From the NCBI RefSeq assembly GCF_003114815.1, contig NZ_BFAZ01000009.1:1116001-1180000 (forward strand): 64,000 nt of DNA, read 5' to 3'. Shown here piece by piece: positions 45,427-55,125 of this stretch (positions within the stretch are counted from its first letter, which is position 1; each line of letters opens with the position of its first letter). The notes under the pieces are model-generated. The model was not told the DNA's origin. It made no database searches and saw only the letters and a program-made list of their open reading frames with translations. A program made the position numbers and the translations under genes. This DNA is from Leptospira ellinghausenii (GTDB taxonomy: Bacteria; Spirochaetota; Leptospiria; Leptospirales; Leptospiraceae).

Positions 45427-46446
45427 TGCCAAAAATTCACGAATGACCGATTCGTGAATTTCTCCTTTTTCTAAATTTTCAGTTATATGCAACAAAAGTT
45501 TATCGTGATTATTTGTTTCTATAATCATAAAACCTGTTTTTGAATAACGGGGCCGTAACAAATCATAAAAAGTCCAAAATTTACTGAGTAAGATAAATTC
45601 TTCGATTTCCTTTTGTTGGATTTCTTGTAAGTCCTCAATGTCACCTTTACTCACTTGTATTTTTAAAAATTCTGAAAATTCTTGGATCGCTTGTTCTTTT
45701 TGAAACCCGACATAATCAGGAAAATAAAAAATCCTTACAAATGGATACCGTTCTGCATCATGATCGCTAAATGATAAGAGACCAGCGATTTGACCTACAC
45801 CTGTTTTGTTTTCCAAGGTTAAATCATCTGGTTTATAAAAGAACATTCCTTCTGGTAAAGTAAATCCAAATTGAAGTTCTTCATTCCAATGTTCTTTTTC
45901 ATTGGTGATAACCCAATTGTTTAAGTTTTTTTCTTCTATTTGGTATTTGTTTTTAAAAAGTAAATACGAAGATAAAATTTCAGCACCTTGTAATGCTTTA
46001 AATGAAATGAAAGCATTACTCGCTACAAGACAAAACGCAAGTAAAAGCCTTGCATATTCAGTTAATTGTAAGATCCGAATGAAAAATGCGATGATGACAA
46101 AAATAAATAAAAATACAGTGCCTGCTTCAAAGATCAACACTTCTGCTAACCAAAGAGCAAAGATAAAGAGGATTAACACTCCAATTTCAATCAATGGATG
46201 AAACGTTTCTCTCCAGTACAATTGGATGATATATAAACTTATGTAAGTAATGAGAAGTCCGACGAATAAAGAGACCAAACATAAAACTAACACATAATGC
46301 CATGGAAGATGGGATTCATGATAAACGAAAAATGGTACCACCAAAATCGTATACAATACGAGTAAATTTCTTGTGGTGCTAGGTGAGATAAATCGGACAA
46401 AGAAACCACTTGCCTGATTTTTGATTTTGTTTAGTATTTGGTTCAT
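45406..46446 (-). CDS. Hypothetical membrane protein
   Basis: About 346 residues. Five hydrophobic segments lie in the first half (for example LLVLYTILVVPFFVYHES, VLVLCLVSLFVGLLITYISLYI, EVLIFEAGTVFLFIFVIIAFFI), followed by a soluble domain (about 185-345) of mixed alpha-beta character. No family recognised. The ATG at 46446 overlaps the ATG of the divergent gene at 46445 (shared CATG); GTG at 46458 would add four residues. No good Shine-Dalgarno is visible for either start. Confidence 0.6.
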   Translation of the reverse strand: MNQILNKIKNQASGFFVRFISPSTTRNLLVLYTILVVPFFVYHESHLPWHYVLVLCLVSLFVGLLITYISLYIIQLYWRETFHPLIEIGVLILFIFALWLAEVLIFEAGTVFLFIFVIIAFFIRILQLTEYARLLLAFCLVASNAFISFKALQGAEILSSYLLFKNKYQIEEKNLNNWVITNEKEHWNEELQFGFTLPEGMFFYKPDDLTLENKTGVGQIAGLLSFSDHDAERYPFVRIFYFPDYVGFQKEQAIQEFSEFLKIQVSKGDIEDLQEIQQKEIEEFILLSKFWTFYDLLRPRYSKTGFMIIETNNHDKLLLHITENLEKGEIHESVIREFLASIRFRN

Positions 46447-47059
46447 GTCAGCGATCACAGACTTCTTTCAAAAAATCCAAAACCAAATTGTTGAAATCCA
46501 AACCACGATCAATCAGATCAAAACCAGTTGGGAAAACTTTCAAAAGTTTTGGGATTTATTTTTTACATTAGTCCCTTGGGAAGTTCTCCTTTTACTGATC
46601 TTTTCTGTCATCCTCCTTTCTATTTTTAACTCAATCTCTCCTAGTACACCGAAAGCCAATTTGACTGTTTCGGTTGTTTTACTTTCTGCACTTTGGCTAT
46701 ACTTCTGGGGTTTGTTTGCCAAAGAAGTATCCTATAGCAAGGTCATCATTGCTTCATTGTATATCCTCGTACCATTACATGCGATTGGTATGGGTCAATG
46801 GCTCTATGGCATCGGCAAGAGGGTGTATTGGAAAAAAAGACGGATTGCTCCCAAACAATGGGATGCAGCTCTCCACCAGGTTTCTCTTGACTACCACGAG
46901 CTTATGGGCAAAGCACATGGTTTTCATAATGTGATACAAGAAAATCGAGAATCCATTCAAAAGGAAATCGAACGATTGGAACAATCCTTACAAGGAATGA
47001 AAGGACTATTACTCCAAAGGAAATCGGTGGCGACGGAAAACAAAGATACAAACGGGTAA
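46445..47059 (+). CDS. Hypothetical membrane protein with C-terminal coiled coil
   Basis: A 204-residue protein with an N-terminal amphipathic coiled segment (QKIQNQIVEIQTTINQIK), three hydrophobic segments in the middle (about 42-62, 70-88, 100-118) and a C-terminal soluble helical part with a coiled coil (VIQENRESIQKEIERLEQSL). No family recognised. ATG at 46445 shares bases with the divergent gene's ATG. The two genes may encode a functional pair, as both are membrane proteins of unknown type at a shared start region. Confidence 0.6.
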   Translation: MSAITDFFQKIQNQIVEIQTTINQIKTSWENFQKFWDLFFTLVPWEVLLLLIFSVILLSIFNSISPSTPKANLTVSVVLLSALWLYFWGLFAKEVSYSKVIIASLYILVPLHAIGMGQWLYGIGKRVYWKKRRIAPKQWDAALHQVSLDYHELMGKAHGFHNVIQENRESIQKEIERLEQSLQGMKGLLLQRKSVATENKDTNG

Positions 47060-47153
47060 TCTGGAATGTTCATTTAGGAAATCTCAACAGGATCATCCGT
47101 TGTTTTCGTCGATTTTGGATTCCTAATAGATCCTCACTTTCAAATTGTCCTGC

Positions 47154-48140
47154 TCATTCCATCGTCAAAAGTTTATTACCACCGATTACTTTTGGATAAA
47201 ACCCAAGTGGGAGTTGTGTATCATAGTCATGGGCAGGGATGACTTTGAGTCCGGGGTTATCGATTAGAAGCTTATGGACACGGACAATTTCTTCTCCAAG
47301 TGTCGGCACATCAAAATCTACAATCCATCTTGCGCCACGAGGTTTGTGTTTGAGATTCACAAAACCTTCTTTCCGCCAAACAATATCACCTGTTAAAAAG
47401 TATGTTTCTCCATTTTCAGTATGTAAAAATAAACCAACTGAGCCTTCACTATGTCCTTTCATAGGAACAAAAACAACAGTTCCATCTCCATACCAATCGA
47501 TACTTTTCGCATAAGAAGCATAAGGTGTATTAGAAAAATTTAGATATTTCCATTTTACCGATTCACCTTCAAATTGTGAAGGAATGTAACCTAGTTCAAT
47601 CTTTGGATTGTTTAATTCTTCTTTCACACTATGAATGTTTGCATTTGGAAAATCCTTAAGCCCACTGGCATGGTCCCAATGTAGGTGTGAAAAAAATACA
47701 TCTTCAATCGAATTTATATCAACTTTATTGGATTGTAATTGGGATTTTGTTGTTTCAATCAGTTTGTATTCCATTAATAGTTTTAAGTAAAAAGGAAATA
47801 CTGTGAACTGTTCTTCGATATTGGTTCCAAGGCCAGTATCAAAAAGAAAATTTCCCTTTGGGTGTTGGATGTAAAAACTGGAATGGGAAACAGTGACCAT
47901 TTTCAAAATCGATCCACCTTCAATGACAAACCCTTCTAGAGTTTTTGCTTCTCCCGTTTTTAAGATGGAAAATACCAAATTGGATTTACCCTTTGGTTTA
48001 GGAATTTGATTTGTGATTGGATTTGAAGATACATCCCATTGGATGTTTTCATTCGGATACCCTAAAAAAAACAACGTAAAACTAACTAATACGATGAAGG
48101 TGAGTATCGAGATCGACTTTGGTTTTGATAGATGTTTCAT
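47154..48140 (-). CDS. Metallo-beta-lactamase-fold hydrolase, AHL-lactonase-like, membrane-anchored or exported
   Basis: A 328-residue protein with an N-terminal hydrophobic segment (ILTFIVLVSFTLFFLGYP). The MBL metal motifs are SHLHWDHASG, GHSEGSVG, TGDIVW and IPAHDYD, so a di-zinc site is likely. Layout resembles N-acyl-homoserine lactonases and related lactone or ester hydrolases. It is immediately downstream of a TetR regulator gene (66 bp gap, same strand) and so is a likely regulated target. Substrate is unknown. Confidence 0.82.
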   Translation of the reverse strand: MKHLSKPKSISILTFIVLVSFTLFFLGYPNENIQWDVSSNPITNQIPKPKGKSNLVFSILKTGEAKTLEGFVIEGGSILKMVTVSHSSFYIQHPKGNFLFDTGLGTNIEEQFTVFPFYLKLLMEYKLIETTKSQLQSNKVDINSIEDVFFSHLHWDHASGLKDFPNANIHSVKEELNNPKIELGYIPSQFEGESVKWKYLNFSNTPYASYAKSIDWYGDGTVVFVPMKGHSEGSVGLFLHTENGETYFLTGDIVWRKEGFVNLKHKPRGARWIVDFDVPTLGEEIVRVHKLLIDNPGLKVIPAHDYDTQLPLGFYPKVIGGNKLLTME

Positions 48141-48206
48141 TTATTTCATTTCCTATGATTTGATTGTAACGTTGATTTTGAATTTTAGATAATATAGTTT
48201 TTCATT

Positions 48207-48788
48207 TTAAGTTTTTAGCAAAAGATCTGCGGTTTTTTGAGCCAATCGAAGGGGTTCGGCAGACTTTTGGATTTTCGATAACAGAAGGGCACCTTCCCAT
48301 AACGAGAGGATGGAAACCGAAAGTGTTTTTGCAACTCGTGAATTGTATCCATTTTGTACCAGATAAGATTCAATTGTTTTTGACCATAAAGCATACACTT
48401 CCTTACAAGCATTTGCTACAAGGATCGATTGGTTAGCTGACTCCATTGCTGTCGTGGCAATGGGGCATCCTTTTCTGTATTGGCTTGAAACAATCCGATC
48501 TTCCAAAGCAGAGAACACTTGTTTGATGGCATGAGTTGGGCTTTCACTTTTTGAGAGTACTAAATTAAAAAATTCATTTAATTGTTCTCCTGAGTGTAAG
48601 ATGGCAAGACTTGTCAGTTCATCCTTCCCACCAGGAAAGTGAAAGTACAGTGAACCTTTTGGAGTATCTGTTTCCTTTCCCAATTCGCTAAGGCCTGTTG
48701 CTTCATACCCGTTTTCTTCCAAAAGTCCGGCCATGACTTCAATGATCCTTTGTTTGGTAACACTTCCTTTTTTGCCCACAAAACCCAT
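48207..48788 (-). CDS. TetR/AcrR-family regulator, LmrA/YxaF-like
   Basis: A 193-residue repressor. The N-terminal helix-turn-helix (VTKQRIIEVMAGLLEENGYEATGLSELGKET, TPKGSLYFHFPGGKDEL) is typical TetR. The C-terminal ligand domain contains QYRKGCPIATTAMESA, a pattern I associate with the LmrA/YxaF subgroup. A palindrome resembling that group's operator sits just upstream (48803-48816). It probably represses itself and the MBL hydrolase gene, responding to a hydrophobic ligand. Confidence 0.85.
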   Translation of the reverse strand: MGFVGKKGSVTKQRIIEVMAGLLEENGYEATGLSELGKETDTPKGSLYFHFPGGKDELTSLAILHSGEQLNEFFNLVLSKSESPTHAIKQVFSALEDRIVSSQYRKGCPIATTAMESANQSILVANACKEVYALWSKTIESYLVQNGYNSRVAKTLSVSILSLWEGALLLSKIQKSAEPLRLAQKTADLLLKT

Positions 48789-48802
48789 TTGCTATAAAAA
48801 TA

Positions 48803-48816
48803 ATAGACCGGTCAAC
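48803..48816. promoter_or_regulatory. Probable TetR operator
   Basis: ATAGACCGGTCAAC contains the palindrome TAGACCGGTCAA, 15-28 bp upstream of the tetR ATG, and overlaps TTGACC, a possible -35, on the minus strand. The sequence is close to the ATAGACC-GTCTAT box bound by LmrA/YxaF in Bacillus, as I recall it. Autorepression is the likely role. Confidence 0.65.
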
Positions 48817-48945
48817 ATAAAATATTTCTCACATCCAGTGAGAAACAAAATTTGGCAGAATGCGGGAAATTTCTCCCAGAATAAATCTCATTGTTTTTTT
48901 CAGAGTCCGCCGATAAACTAAGTAGTACGGATTTCGGGAAGAAGT

Positions 48946-49959
<1,014 letters not shown>

Positions 49960-49986
49960 TCCACAGGTTTAGTTTCGAAATTTTCT

Positions 49987-50475
49987 CTAGTTACTTCGGT
50001 TGCTAAACTTTCCCCACTTCGGTGGAAATTCAACAAGTGCATCCTTTGTGCTAATTTCACCACGTTCCAATTTTTGATTGAGTGTGATGAGTTTGTGCAA
50101 ACTTCCCATCGAAAAGGAAAGTTCTGTCACGTCAAAATCATCTAACCGTACTTTGGCATTCCGACAGAAAAGTTTGAGTTCTGATAAGATCAAAGTGACT
50201 CTTGCATTGGCATAACGAGCTACAATTTCTTCAAATTCTTCCTCATTAAAAAACTCTCTTTCTAAATCGTAGTCAAATTCATTCCGAATGAGATCAATGA
50301 GTGAGAGACCCAGCTCTTTAGAAACCAAAACGACATAATCAAATTTAGAGCGGATCCACTCTTCTGATTCCAATAACTCAATGGCTGATCGTGGAATATT
50401 CAATTTTTCTGATAATTGAATGCGTGTGAGATTTCTTCTCTCTCTATAATTTCTGAAATGATTTACTTTTTCCAT
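49987..50475 (-). CDS. XRE-family helix-turn-helix protein
   Basis: A 162-residue protein. Residues 8-62 form an XRE/Cro-type HTH (YRERRNLTRIQLSEKLNIPRSAIELLESEEW). The rest is acidic and helical with no recognised enzyme or ligand domain. Leptospiral stand-alone XRE proteins often control their own gene. A large inverted repeat begins 24 bp upstream of the start (50499-50548) and is a candidate operator. It converges on fliG (27 bp between stops). Confidence 0.78.
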   Translation of the reverse strand: MEKVNHFRNYRERRNLTRIQLSEKLNIPRSAIELLESEEWIRSKFDYVVLVSKELGLSLIDLIRNEFDYDLEREFFNEEEFEEIVARYANARVTLILSELKLFCRNAKVRLDDFDVTELSFSMGSLHKLITLNQKLERGEISTKDALVEFPPKWGKFSNRSN

Positions 50476-50498
50476 GAGTTCCCAAAAAAAATTGTAAA

Positions 50499-50548
50499 AA
50501 ACCGTTATTTACGTTCTGAAAAGGCTCCAAAAACGTTAAGAACGGTTT
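50499..50548. promoter_or_regulatory. 17-bp inverted repeat with internal half-sites, upstream of the XRE gene
   Basis: AAACCGTTATTTACGTT (50499-50515) and AACGTTAAGAACGGTTT (50532-50548) are complementary at 15 of 17 positions with a 16-nt spacer. Each arm itself holds two CGTT/AACG half-sites about 9 bp apart. It lies in the 362-bp gap 50476-50837, the only gene-free stretch above 300 bp here; that gap also holds TTACGCTGAAA/TTACGCTAAA direct repeats (about 50600-50620) and a terminator. Operator or RNA hairpin are both possible. Confidence 0.6.
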
Positions 50549-50631
50549 GGATGTATAAGATTCGCATGGATAAGGTTGACTTAGTTTTGAAAATTTGCGT
50601 TACGCTGAAATTACGCTAAATTTCCTTTCTG

Positions 50632-50673
50632 GAGCCACCACCGATGTTACCGTAGGTGGTGTGCTCGTTTTTT
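50632..50673 (+). terminator. Orphan rho-independent terminator on the plus strand
   Basis: GAGC-CACCACC (50632-50642) pairs with GGTGGTG-T-GCTC (50655-50666, one bulge) around a 12-nt loop, followed by G and six T. No plus-strand gene ends just upstream: fliG stops 670 bp earlier and the XRE gene is on the other strand. It therefore suggests a short unannotated plus-strand RNA starting in 50476-50620, or attenuation ahead of the GDPD gene at 50838. Confidence 0.6.
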
Positions 50674-50837
50674 CCATTCTTTTCCTTTTTGAGACAGGCA
50701 AAAGAAGACAAAAAGAAACAATCCATGCAATTCTTCAATCTGCGAATCATTTCAATTTTTTTGTAAAATCGAAACTTTTTTCTTACTTGATGCAATAAAA
50801 TAAATCAGTGGAATTTTGCAAAAGCAGGTAACCTTTG

Positions 50838-51794
50838 ATGAAATTGATTCTCTCATTTAGTAAACTCTACATGGCCGTGAGTTTTTTTAGTTTGTTGGTT
50901 GTGAATTGTGCAACAGTTGAAGCTCCCAATCGTTTGCGTAAAGACATCGACTTACAGGGACACCGTGGTGCACGCGGATTAAAACCGGAAAATACATGGC
51001 CTGCGTTTGAAGAAGCAATCAAATATAAAATGGTTACTTTAGAATTAGATACCGTTTTAACAAAAGACAAACGTGTGGTCATCCATCATGATTCTGATAC
51101 GAATCCTGTTATTTGCCAAAATGTTGATGGAACCCAAATCCAAAAAAAATCATTGTATGATCTTACGCTTGCCGAATTACAAGCATTAGATTGTGGTTCT
51201 AAACAAAATCCAAATTTTCCGAAACAAATTCCTGTACCTGGAACAAAACTTTTATCGCTCGAAGAATTTTTTGAATTGGTTTTGAAACATGAAAAGAAAT
51301 CGAAAGAAGTATTTGAATTTAATATCGAAACCAAATTTCCAGATGATGGATCTGCACCTGATAGTTTAGTCAAAGACCATACTGAAAAACTAATTCAAAT
51401 TATTGAAAAGTATAAAGTGGTAGATCGTTCGACAATCCAATCATTTGATATGAGAACACTTTCAGTGTCGAAACTAAAGAATCCAAAGATCAAAACAAGT
51501 GCATTGTTTGTGCCTACATATTTCCAAGGATTTTTAATGACCATTGGACTTGGGAATGGATATAGAGAGGCAATTCTTGGTTTAGCAAAAGAGAAACAAG
51601 CAGATATCATCTCACCATATTTTTTATATATAACACCAAAGTTTGTCAAAACTTCTCATGACAAAGGGATGATGGTGATTCCTTGGACAGTGAATACAGA
51701 AAAAGAAATGAATCGTTTGGTAACTTGTGGAGTTGATGGAATTATATCTGATTATCCAGATATGTTAGATAAAGTGGTTCGTAAAAAAAACTAA
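50838..51794 (+). CDS. Glycerophosphodiester phosphodiesterase lipoprotein
   Basis: About 318 residues from ATG at 50838 (GCAGGTAA upstream). The signal ends in [11 protein letters not shown] with a lipobox Cys. The GDPD TIM-barrel motifs are visible: [17 protein letters not shown] (catalytic His and the arginine), [10 protein letters not shown] and [21 protein letters not shown], and [12 protein letters not shown] plus [12 protein letters not shown]. It hydrolyses glycerophosphodiesters to glycerol-3-phosphate and an alcohol at the cell surface or periplasm. The 3' end overlaps the convergent TRL gene by 4 bp. Confidence 0.9.
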   Translation: MKLILSFSKLYMAVSFFSLLVVNCATVEAPNRLRKDIDLQGHRGARGLKPENTWPAFEEAIKYKMVTLELDTVLTKDKRVVIHHDSDTNPVICQNVDGTQIQKKSLYDLTLAELQALDCGSKQNPNFPKQIPVPGTKLLSLEEFFELVLKHEKKSKEVFEFNIETKFPDDGSAPDSLVKDHTEKLIQIIEKYKVVDRSTIQSFDMRTLSVSKLKNPKIKTSALFVPTYFQGFLMTIGLGNGYREAILGLAKEKQADIISPYFLYITPKFVKTSHDKGMMVIPWTVNTEKEMNRLVTCGVDGIISDYPDMLDKVVRKKN

Positions 51795-52135
51795 ATCCCC
51801 CAAACAACAGTACATAAAGTAGAATAGAGAGAGAGGTAATTTGTTGCCTCTTTTTCGATTCGGAACACTTCTAGGATTCCTCCTTCTTGTGCTGCGGATA
51901 AAATACTCCCATCTCCCGTCACATAAAAGAATCCAATCCGTTTTAGGCATGCCTTTCCTTGTTTTAATGTCTGTTTGGGGAGAGGTCTTTCCGAAACAGC
52001 AAGGGTATATGATGCATATAGAAGCCCTGTTGGGCCTAAACCTTGTGGTTGGCCTAAATTAGCACAAGAGCTAAAGTAAGATAAGAAGAGAAAATAGACA
52101 AAATAAAATTGATTGCTTTTTAGTTTTACGTTCAT
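51791..52135 (-). CDS. TRL-like lipoprotein (copy 3)
   Basis: A 114-residue protein. The signal [18 protein letters not shown] ends in a lipobox Cys. The mature part keeps the TRL plan: [56 protein letters not shown]. The start overlaps the stop of copy 4 as ATGA, so the two are coupled. Its 3' end overlaps the GDPD gene by 4 bp. Confidence 0.7.
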   Translation of the reverse strand: MNVKLKSNQFYFVYFLFLSYFSSCANLGQPQGLGPTGLLYASYTLAVSERPLPKQTLKQGKACLKRIGFFYVTGDGSILSAAQEGGILEVFRIEKEATNYLSLYSTLCTVVWGI

Positions 52136-52458
52136 TCGTTTCCAGAGATCTCAACACATAGATTGGCATACACACCAAGAACAACAAGAGTTGTCCAATT
52201 GGTTTCTGTGACAGTTTGGATTTTGGACCTAGATTTTAGAAATTCAAATGATGCATTCCCAAATGAAAATAATCCAAGAATGGAATGGACACAGGAAGTG
52301 ACTCGTCTTTTGGAAGGTTCTCCTGTACCAAACACTCCGATTTTTGTTTTTGTGAATAAAAATCCTCTTGGACCAAATCCTGGTGATGCACAACTAACAA
52401 AAAACAGCTGAAGTAGAATCAACAATAAGAAACTCAATAATATTTTTTTTTGAACCAA
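52132..52458 (-). CDS. TRL-like lipoprotein (copy 4)
   Basis: A 108-residue protein with signal ILLSFLLLILLQLFFVSC and a lipobox Cys. The mature part matches the TRL pattern: SPGFGPRGFLFTKT, SCVHSILGLFSFGNASFEFLKSRS, VLGVYANLCVEIS. It is 11 bp downstream of the M1 aminopeptidase gene and coupled to copy 3. The strong divergence among the four copies in the central loops, with a conserved core, suggests different ligands or partners. Confidence 0.7.
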   Translation of the reverse strand: MVQKKILLSFLLLILLQLFFVSCASPGFGPRGFLFTKTKIGVFGTGEPSKRRVTSCVHSILGLFSFGNASFEFLKSRSKIQTVTETNWTTLVVLGVYANLCVEISGNE

Positions 52459-52469
52459 AGTTTGATCCT

Positions 52470-55112
52470 TTATTGAGTCATTAATTCTTTATGTTTGTAT
52501 TTCATTTGAATGCACTTCTTCTCTGAATCGATTTGTTTTAGTAAGGTTTTTTTAACTGAAGCTGGCAATTTTGGGTGATTGTTTGTGAATTTTTTTAAAA
52601 TTAACAAAGTTTCATCAGCGCAAAAATCAGGTGATAAACTTTTTGCAAATGCATCCAAGTAGTTTTCATCATCTGTGTGTTGGAACTTATCCAAAGCATC
52701 AAAATATTGGTCTAAAAATTGTAGTTGGATGTTCTTTTGGTATTCAGGGAATAAAGAATAAGAAACCACTCTGAGTGTAGAAGATGAAAGGTTACTTGTC
52801 TTTGGATTTAATAATACGTGGATCCATTTTTGTTTTACTTCTGGATTCGGTTCTGAAGCTTCTGCCGCTAAACTTGAGTTTACACCTCGACTGGAAGGAT
52901 CTAATTTTTTTTCACGATCAAGGAAGAACTGAATTTTGTTTCGATCTTTTTCGAGAGAGCTAAGTTTGATGATTATATTCCAACGTAAATCTTGATCGAG
53001 TTTTAAGCCTGAAAAACTGAGTTTATTTTCCAAAATATCATACAATCTTTTTTGACTCATTTCGGTATAAGTTGAATCGATGAGTGACAGAAATAAATAC
53101 CTTTGTTCATCACTTCCCGCTTTAACTTTTTTTAATTCCTCTAAAAGAAAATTTTGTAAGGAATCTAAATCCGTGTTACGTTTGGATTCAGGAAACCAAA
53201 ATCGACTAGTTAGATATGTATAACCATTATCACTCGCTAACTTGGATAAAATCCATCGTTTGATTTTTGTATCCGTTTCTATTTGGTACAAACGAATGGC
53301 ACTATCTTTGAATTCATCGAATGTGATGTTTGCAAGTGATACTTGCCTGAAGTAGTCAGTCCATAAGATAAGTTTTCGCATTGGGTCTTTGTCATACTCC
53401 AATACAAATTCTAAATTTTGTTTATTAACATCTGTCCATTTCCAAATCACAAAGTCATGGTCTTCTGCATTGAACAATACATAATCAGGGCACGATTTGA
53501 CTTCCAGAATGGCTTCACTCGATCTACCGGAATAAACAACGGGAAATTGTTCGTATGAAACTTGTTTGTTGGTCTTATCAAAAAAATAGAGACCTAAAAT
53601 TGTTTTATGATCACGTAGTTTGTTCTCAGGGCCTGGAGCTGCTTGGATAATTTTTCCATATAGATGATTATCTGCACAAACGGTTGTGAGTTCAATTTGA
53701 TTTGTACCTTTTGTTTCTAACCAATCTTTGGACCATTTTTTCATAGAGAACCCACTCACAAATTCGAGTTCTTTTAAAAAATCGAGTAAGGTAGAATTGG
53801 AATAGGAGTATTTTCTTAAATAGTTTTGAACTCCTTTTTGAAAACTTTCTTCTCCTATAAAAAAGACTAATTGTTTGATTACAGAAGCACCTTTTCCATA
53901 TGTAATGCCATCAAACTGTGTAAATGCTTCTTCGGTATCATTTACCTTTGCTTCTACTGGATGGTTTGTGCTATAACCATCTTCTTCATAAGCCCATTGT
54001 TTCATCTTTTCAAAAAAACTAATCCATGTCTCTTGGAATTCGGAATTTTTAGCTTGGGCTAAACTTGCCATATAAGTTGCAAAACTTTCGTTTAACCAGA
54101 GTCCATTCCACCATTTCATTGTGACCAAATCCCCAAACCACATATGTGCCATTTCATGTAAAATCACATCTGATAAATTTTCTCTTTGGGAACGTGTCAT
54201 AGGTGAACGTGAAACAAATCGTTCTGAAAATGTAACGGCCGCTACATTTTCCATAGCTCCAAAATTAAATTCAGGTACAATGACTTGGTCGTATTTTTCG
54301 AATGGATATGGAATTCCGAAGTAAGAATTAAAAAAAGCAAATCCTTCTTTTGTAAACGTAAACCAATCTTTTGGTTCTACATATTTCGCGAGAGATTTAC
54401 GAACAAAAAGGCGAAGGGGAATGGATTCAGTTTTGTCCTCCCAAACTTGGTAAGGACCTGCGTGTAAGGAAAAAACATATGTTGAAATTTTTTTCGATTC
54501 AGGGAAAAGGTGTAATACTTCTTCCGGATTTTCCGTTTTGTTTTGTGAAGTGGGAAGAGTTGTGGAGATCACTTTCCAATTTTTTGGTGCTGTCACTTGG
54601 AGTTGGAAAGTTGCCTTTAGATCTGGTTGGTCAAAACAAGGAAACATTTTGTTTGCATGAAATGCTTCAAATTGTGAATAGATATACGTTTCTTTATCGT
54701 CAGGGTCTAGGAATTTGTGCAGTCCATTCCCAGTTTTAGCATATGGTGTTTCAAAGGAAACAGAAAGTGTATTGTTGCCAATCATCAATCGATTCGAAGG
54801 AAGTTGGACTTGTCCTTTTTTATATTCAAAATCAGTAAGAGCTTCACCATTCAATATGATGGATTTGATTTCACCTTGGAAATAATCCAAACGTAAGTCT
54901 CTGATTTTTTTTCCAACAAACTCTATGTTTACTTTTCCCGTAAAACTTTCTTTAGGTGAGAGATTGATTTCTAAATTGTATTTTATATTTTCAATGGTTT
55001 CGTATCGGTATTCAGCCTCTTGTAAAGTAAGGTGATAGTTTGGTTGGTTGAACTTACAATTGATTAAAAATAGTAAACTTCCAAGAGTAAAAATGCTGAA
55101 TATTTGTTTCAT
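52470..55112 (-). CDS. M1-family aminopeptidase lipoprotein
   Basis: About 880 residues from ATG at 55112, preceded by AAGGAAAATCCG. The signal MKQIFSIFTLGSLLFLINC has a lipobox Cys at 19. The catalytic domain has the exopeptidase motif GAMEN, the zinc motif HEMAHMWFGD and the second-ligand region LWLNESFATYMAS. A long C-terminal domain (to the end) is ERAP/APN-like. It should trim N-terminal residues from peptides at the cell surface or periplasm. It is the first gene ahead of the TRL pair and may be co-transcribed with it. Confidence 0.9.
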   Translation of the reverse strand: MKQIFSIFTLGSLLFLINCKFNQPNYHLTLQEAEYRYETIENIKYNLEINLSPKESFTGKVNIEFVGKKIRDLRLDYFQGEIKSIILNGEALTDFEYKKGQVQLPSNRLMIGNNTLSVSFETPYAKTGNGLHKFLDPDDKETYIYSQFEAFHANKMFPCFDQPDLKATFQLQVTAPKNWKVISTTLPTSQNKTENPEEVLHLFPESKKISTYVFSLHAGPYQVWEDKTESIPLRLFVRKSLAKYVEPKDWFTFTKEGFAFFNSYFGIPYPFEKYDQVIVPEFNFGAMENVAAVTFSERFVSRSPMTRSQRENLSDVILHEMAHMWFGDLVTMKWWNGLWLNESFATYMASLAQAKNSEFQETWISFFEKMKQWAYEEDGYSTNHPVEAKVNDTEEAFTQFDGITYGKGASVIKQLVFFIGEESFQKGVQNYLRKYSYSNSTLLDFLKELEFVSGFSMKKWSKDWLETKGTNQIELTTVCADNHLYGKIIQAAPGPENKLRDHKTILGLYFFDKTNKQVSYEQFPVVYSGRSSEAILEVKSCPDYVLFNAEDHDFVIWKWTDVNKQNLEFVLEYDKDPMRKLILWTDYFRQVSLANITFDEFKDSAIRLYQIETDTKIKRWILSKLASDNGYTYLTSRFWFPESKRNTDLDSLQNFLLEELKKVKAGSDEQRYLFLSLIDSTYTEMSQKRLYDILENKLSFSGLKLDQDLRWNIIIKLSSLEKDRNKIQFFLDREKKLDPSSRGVNSSLAAEASEPNPEVKQKWIHVLLNPKTSNLSSSTLRVVSYSLFPEYQKNIQLQFLDQYFDALDKFQHTDDENYLDAFAKSLSPDFCADETLLILKKFTNNHPKLPASVKKTLLKQIDSEKKCIQMKYKHKELMTQ

Positions 55113-55125
55113 CGGATTTTCCTTA

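Noticed and set aside
50595..50798. A 67-codon frame in the gap before the GDPD gene
   Set aside because: It runs through the terminator hairpin, has no ribosome-binding site and shows no domain; probably chance.
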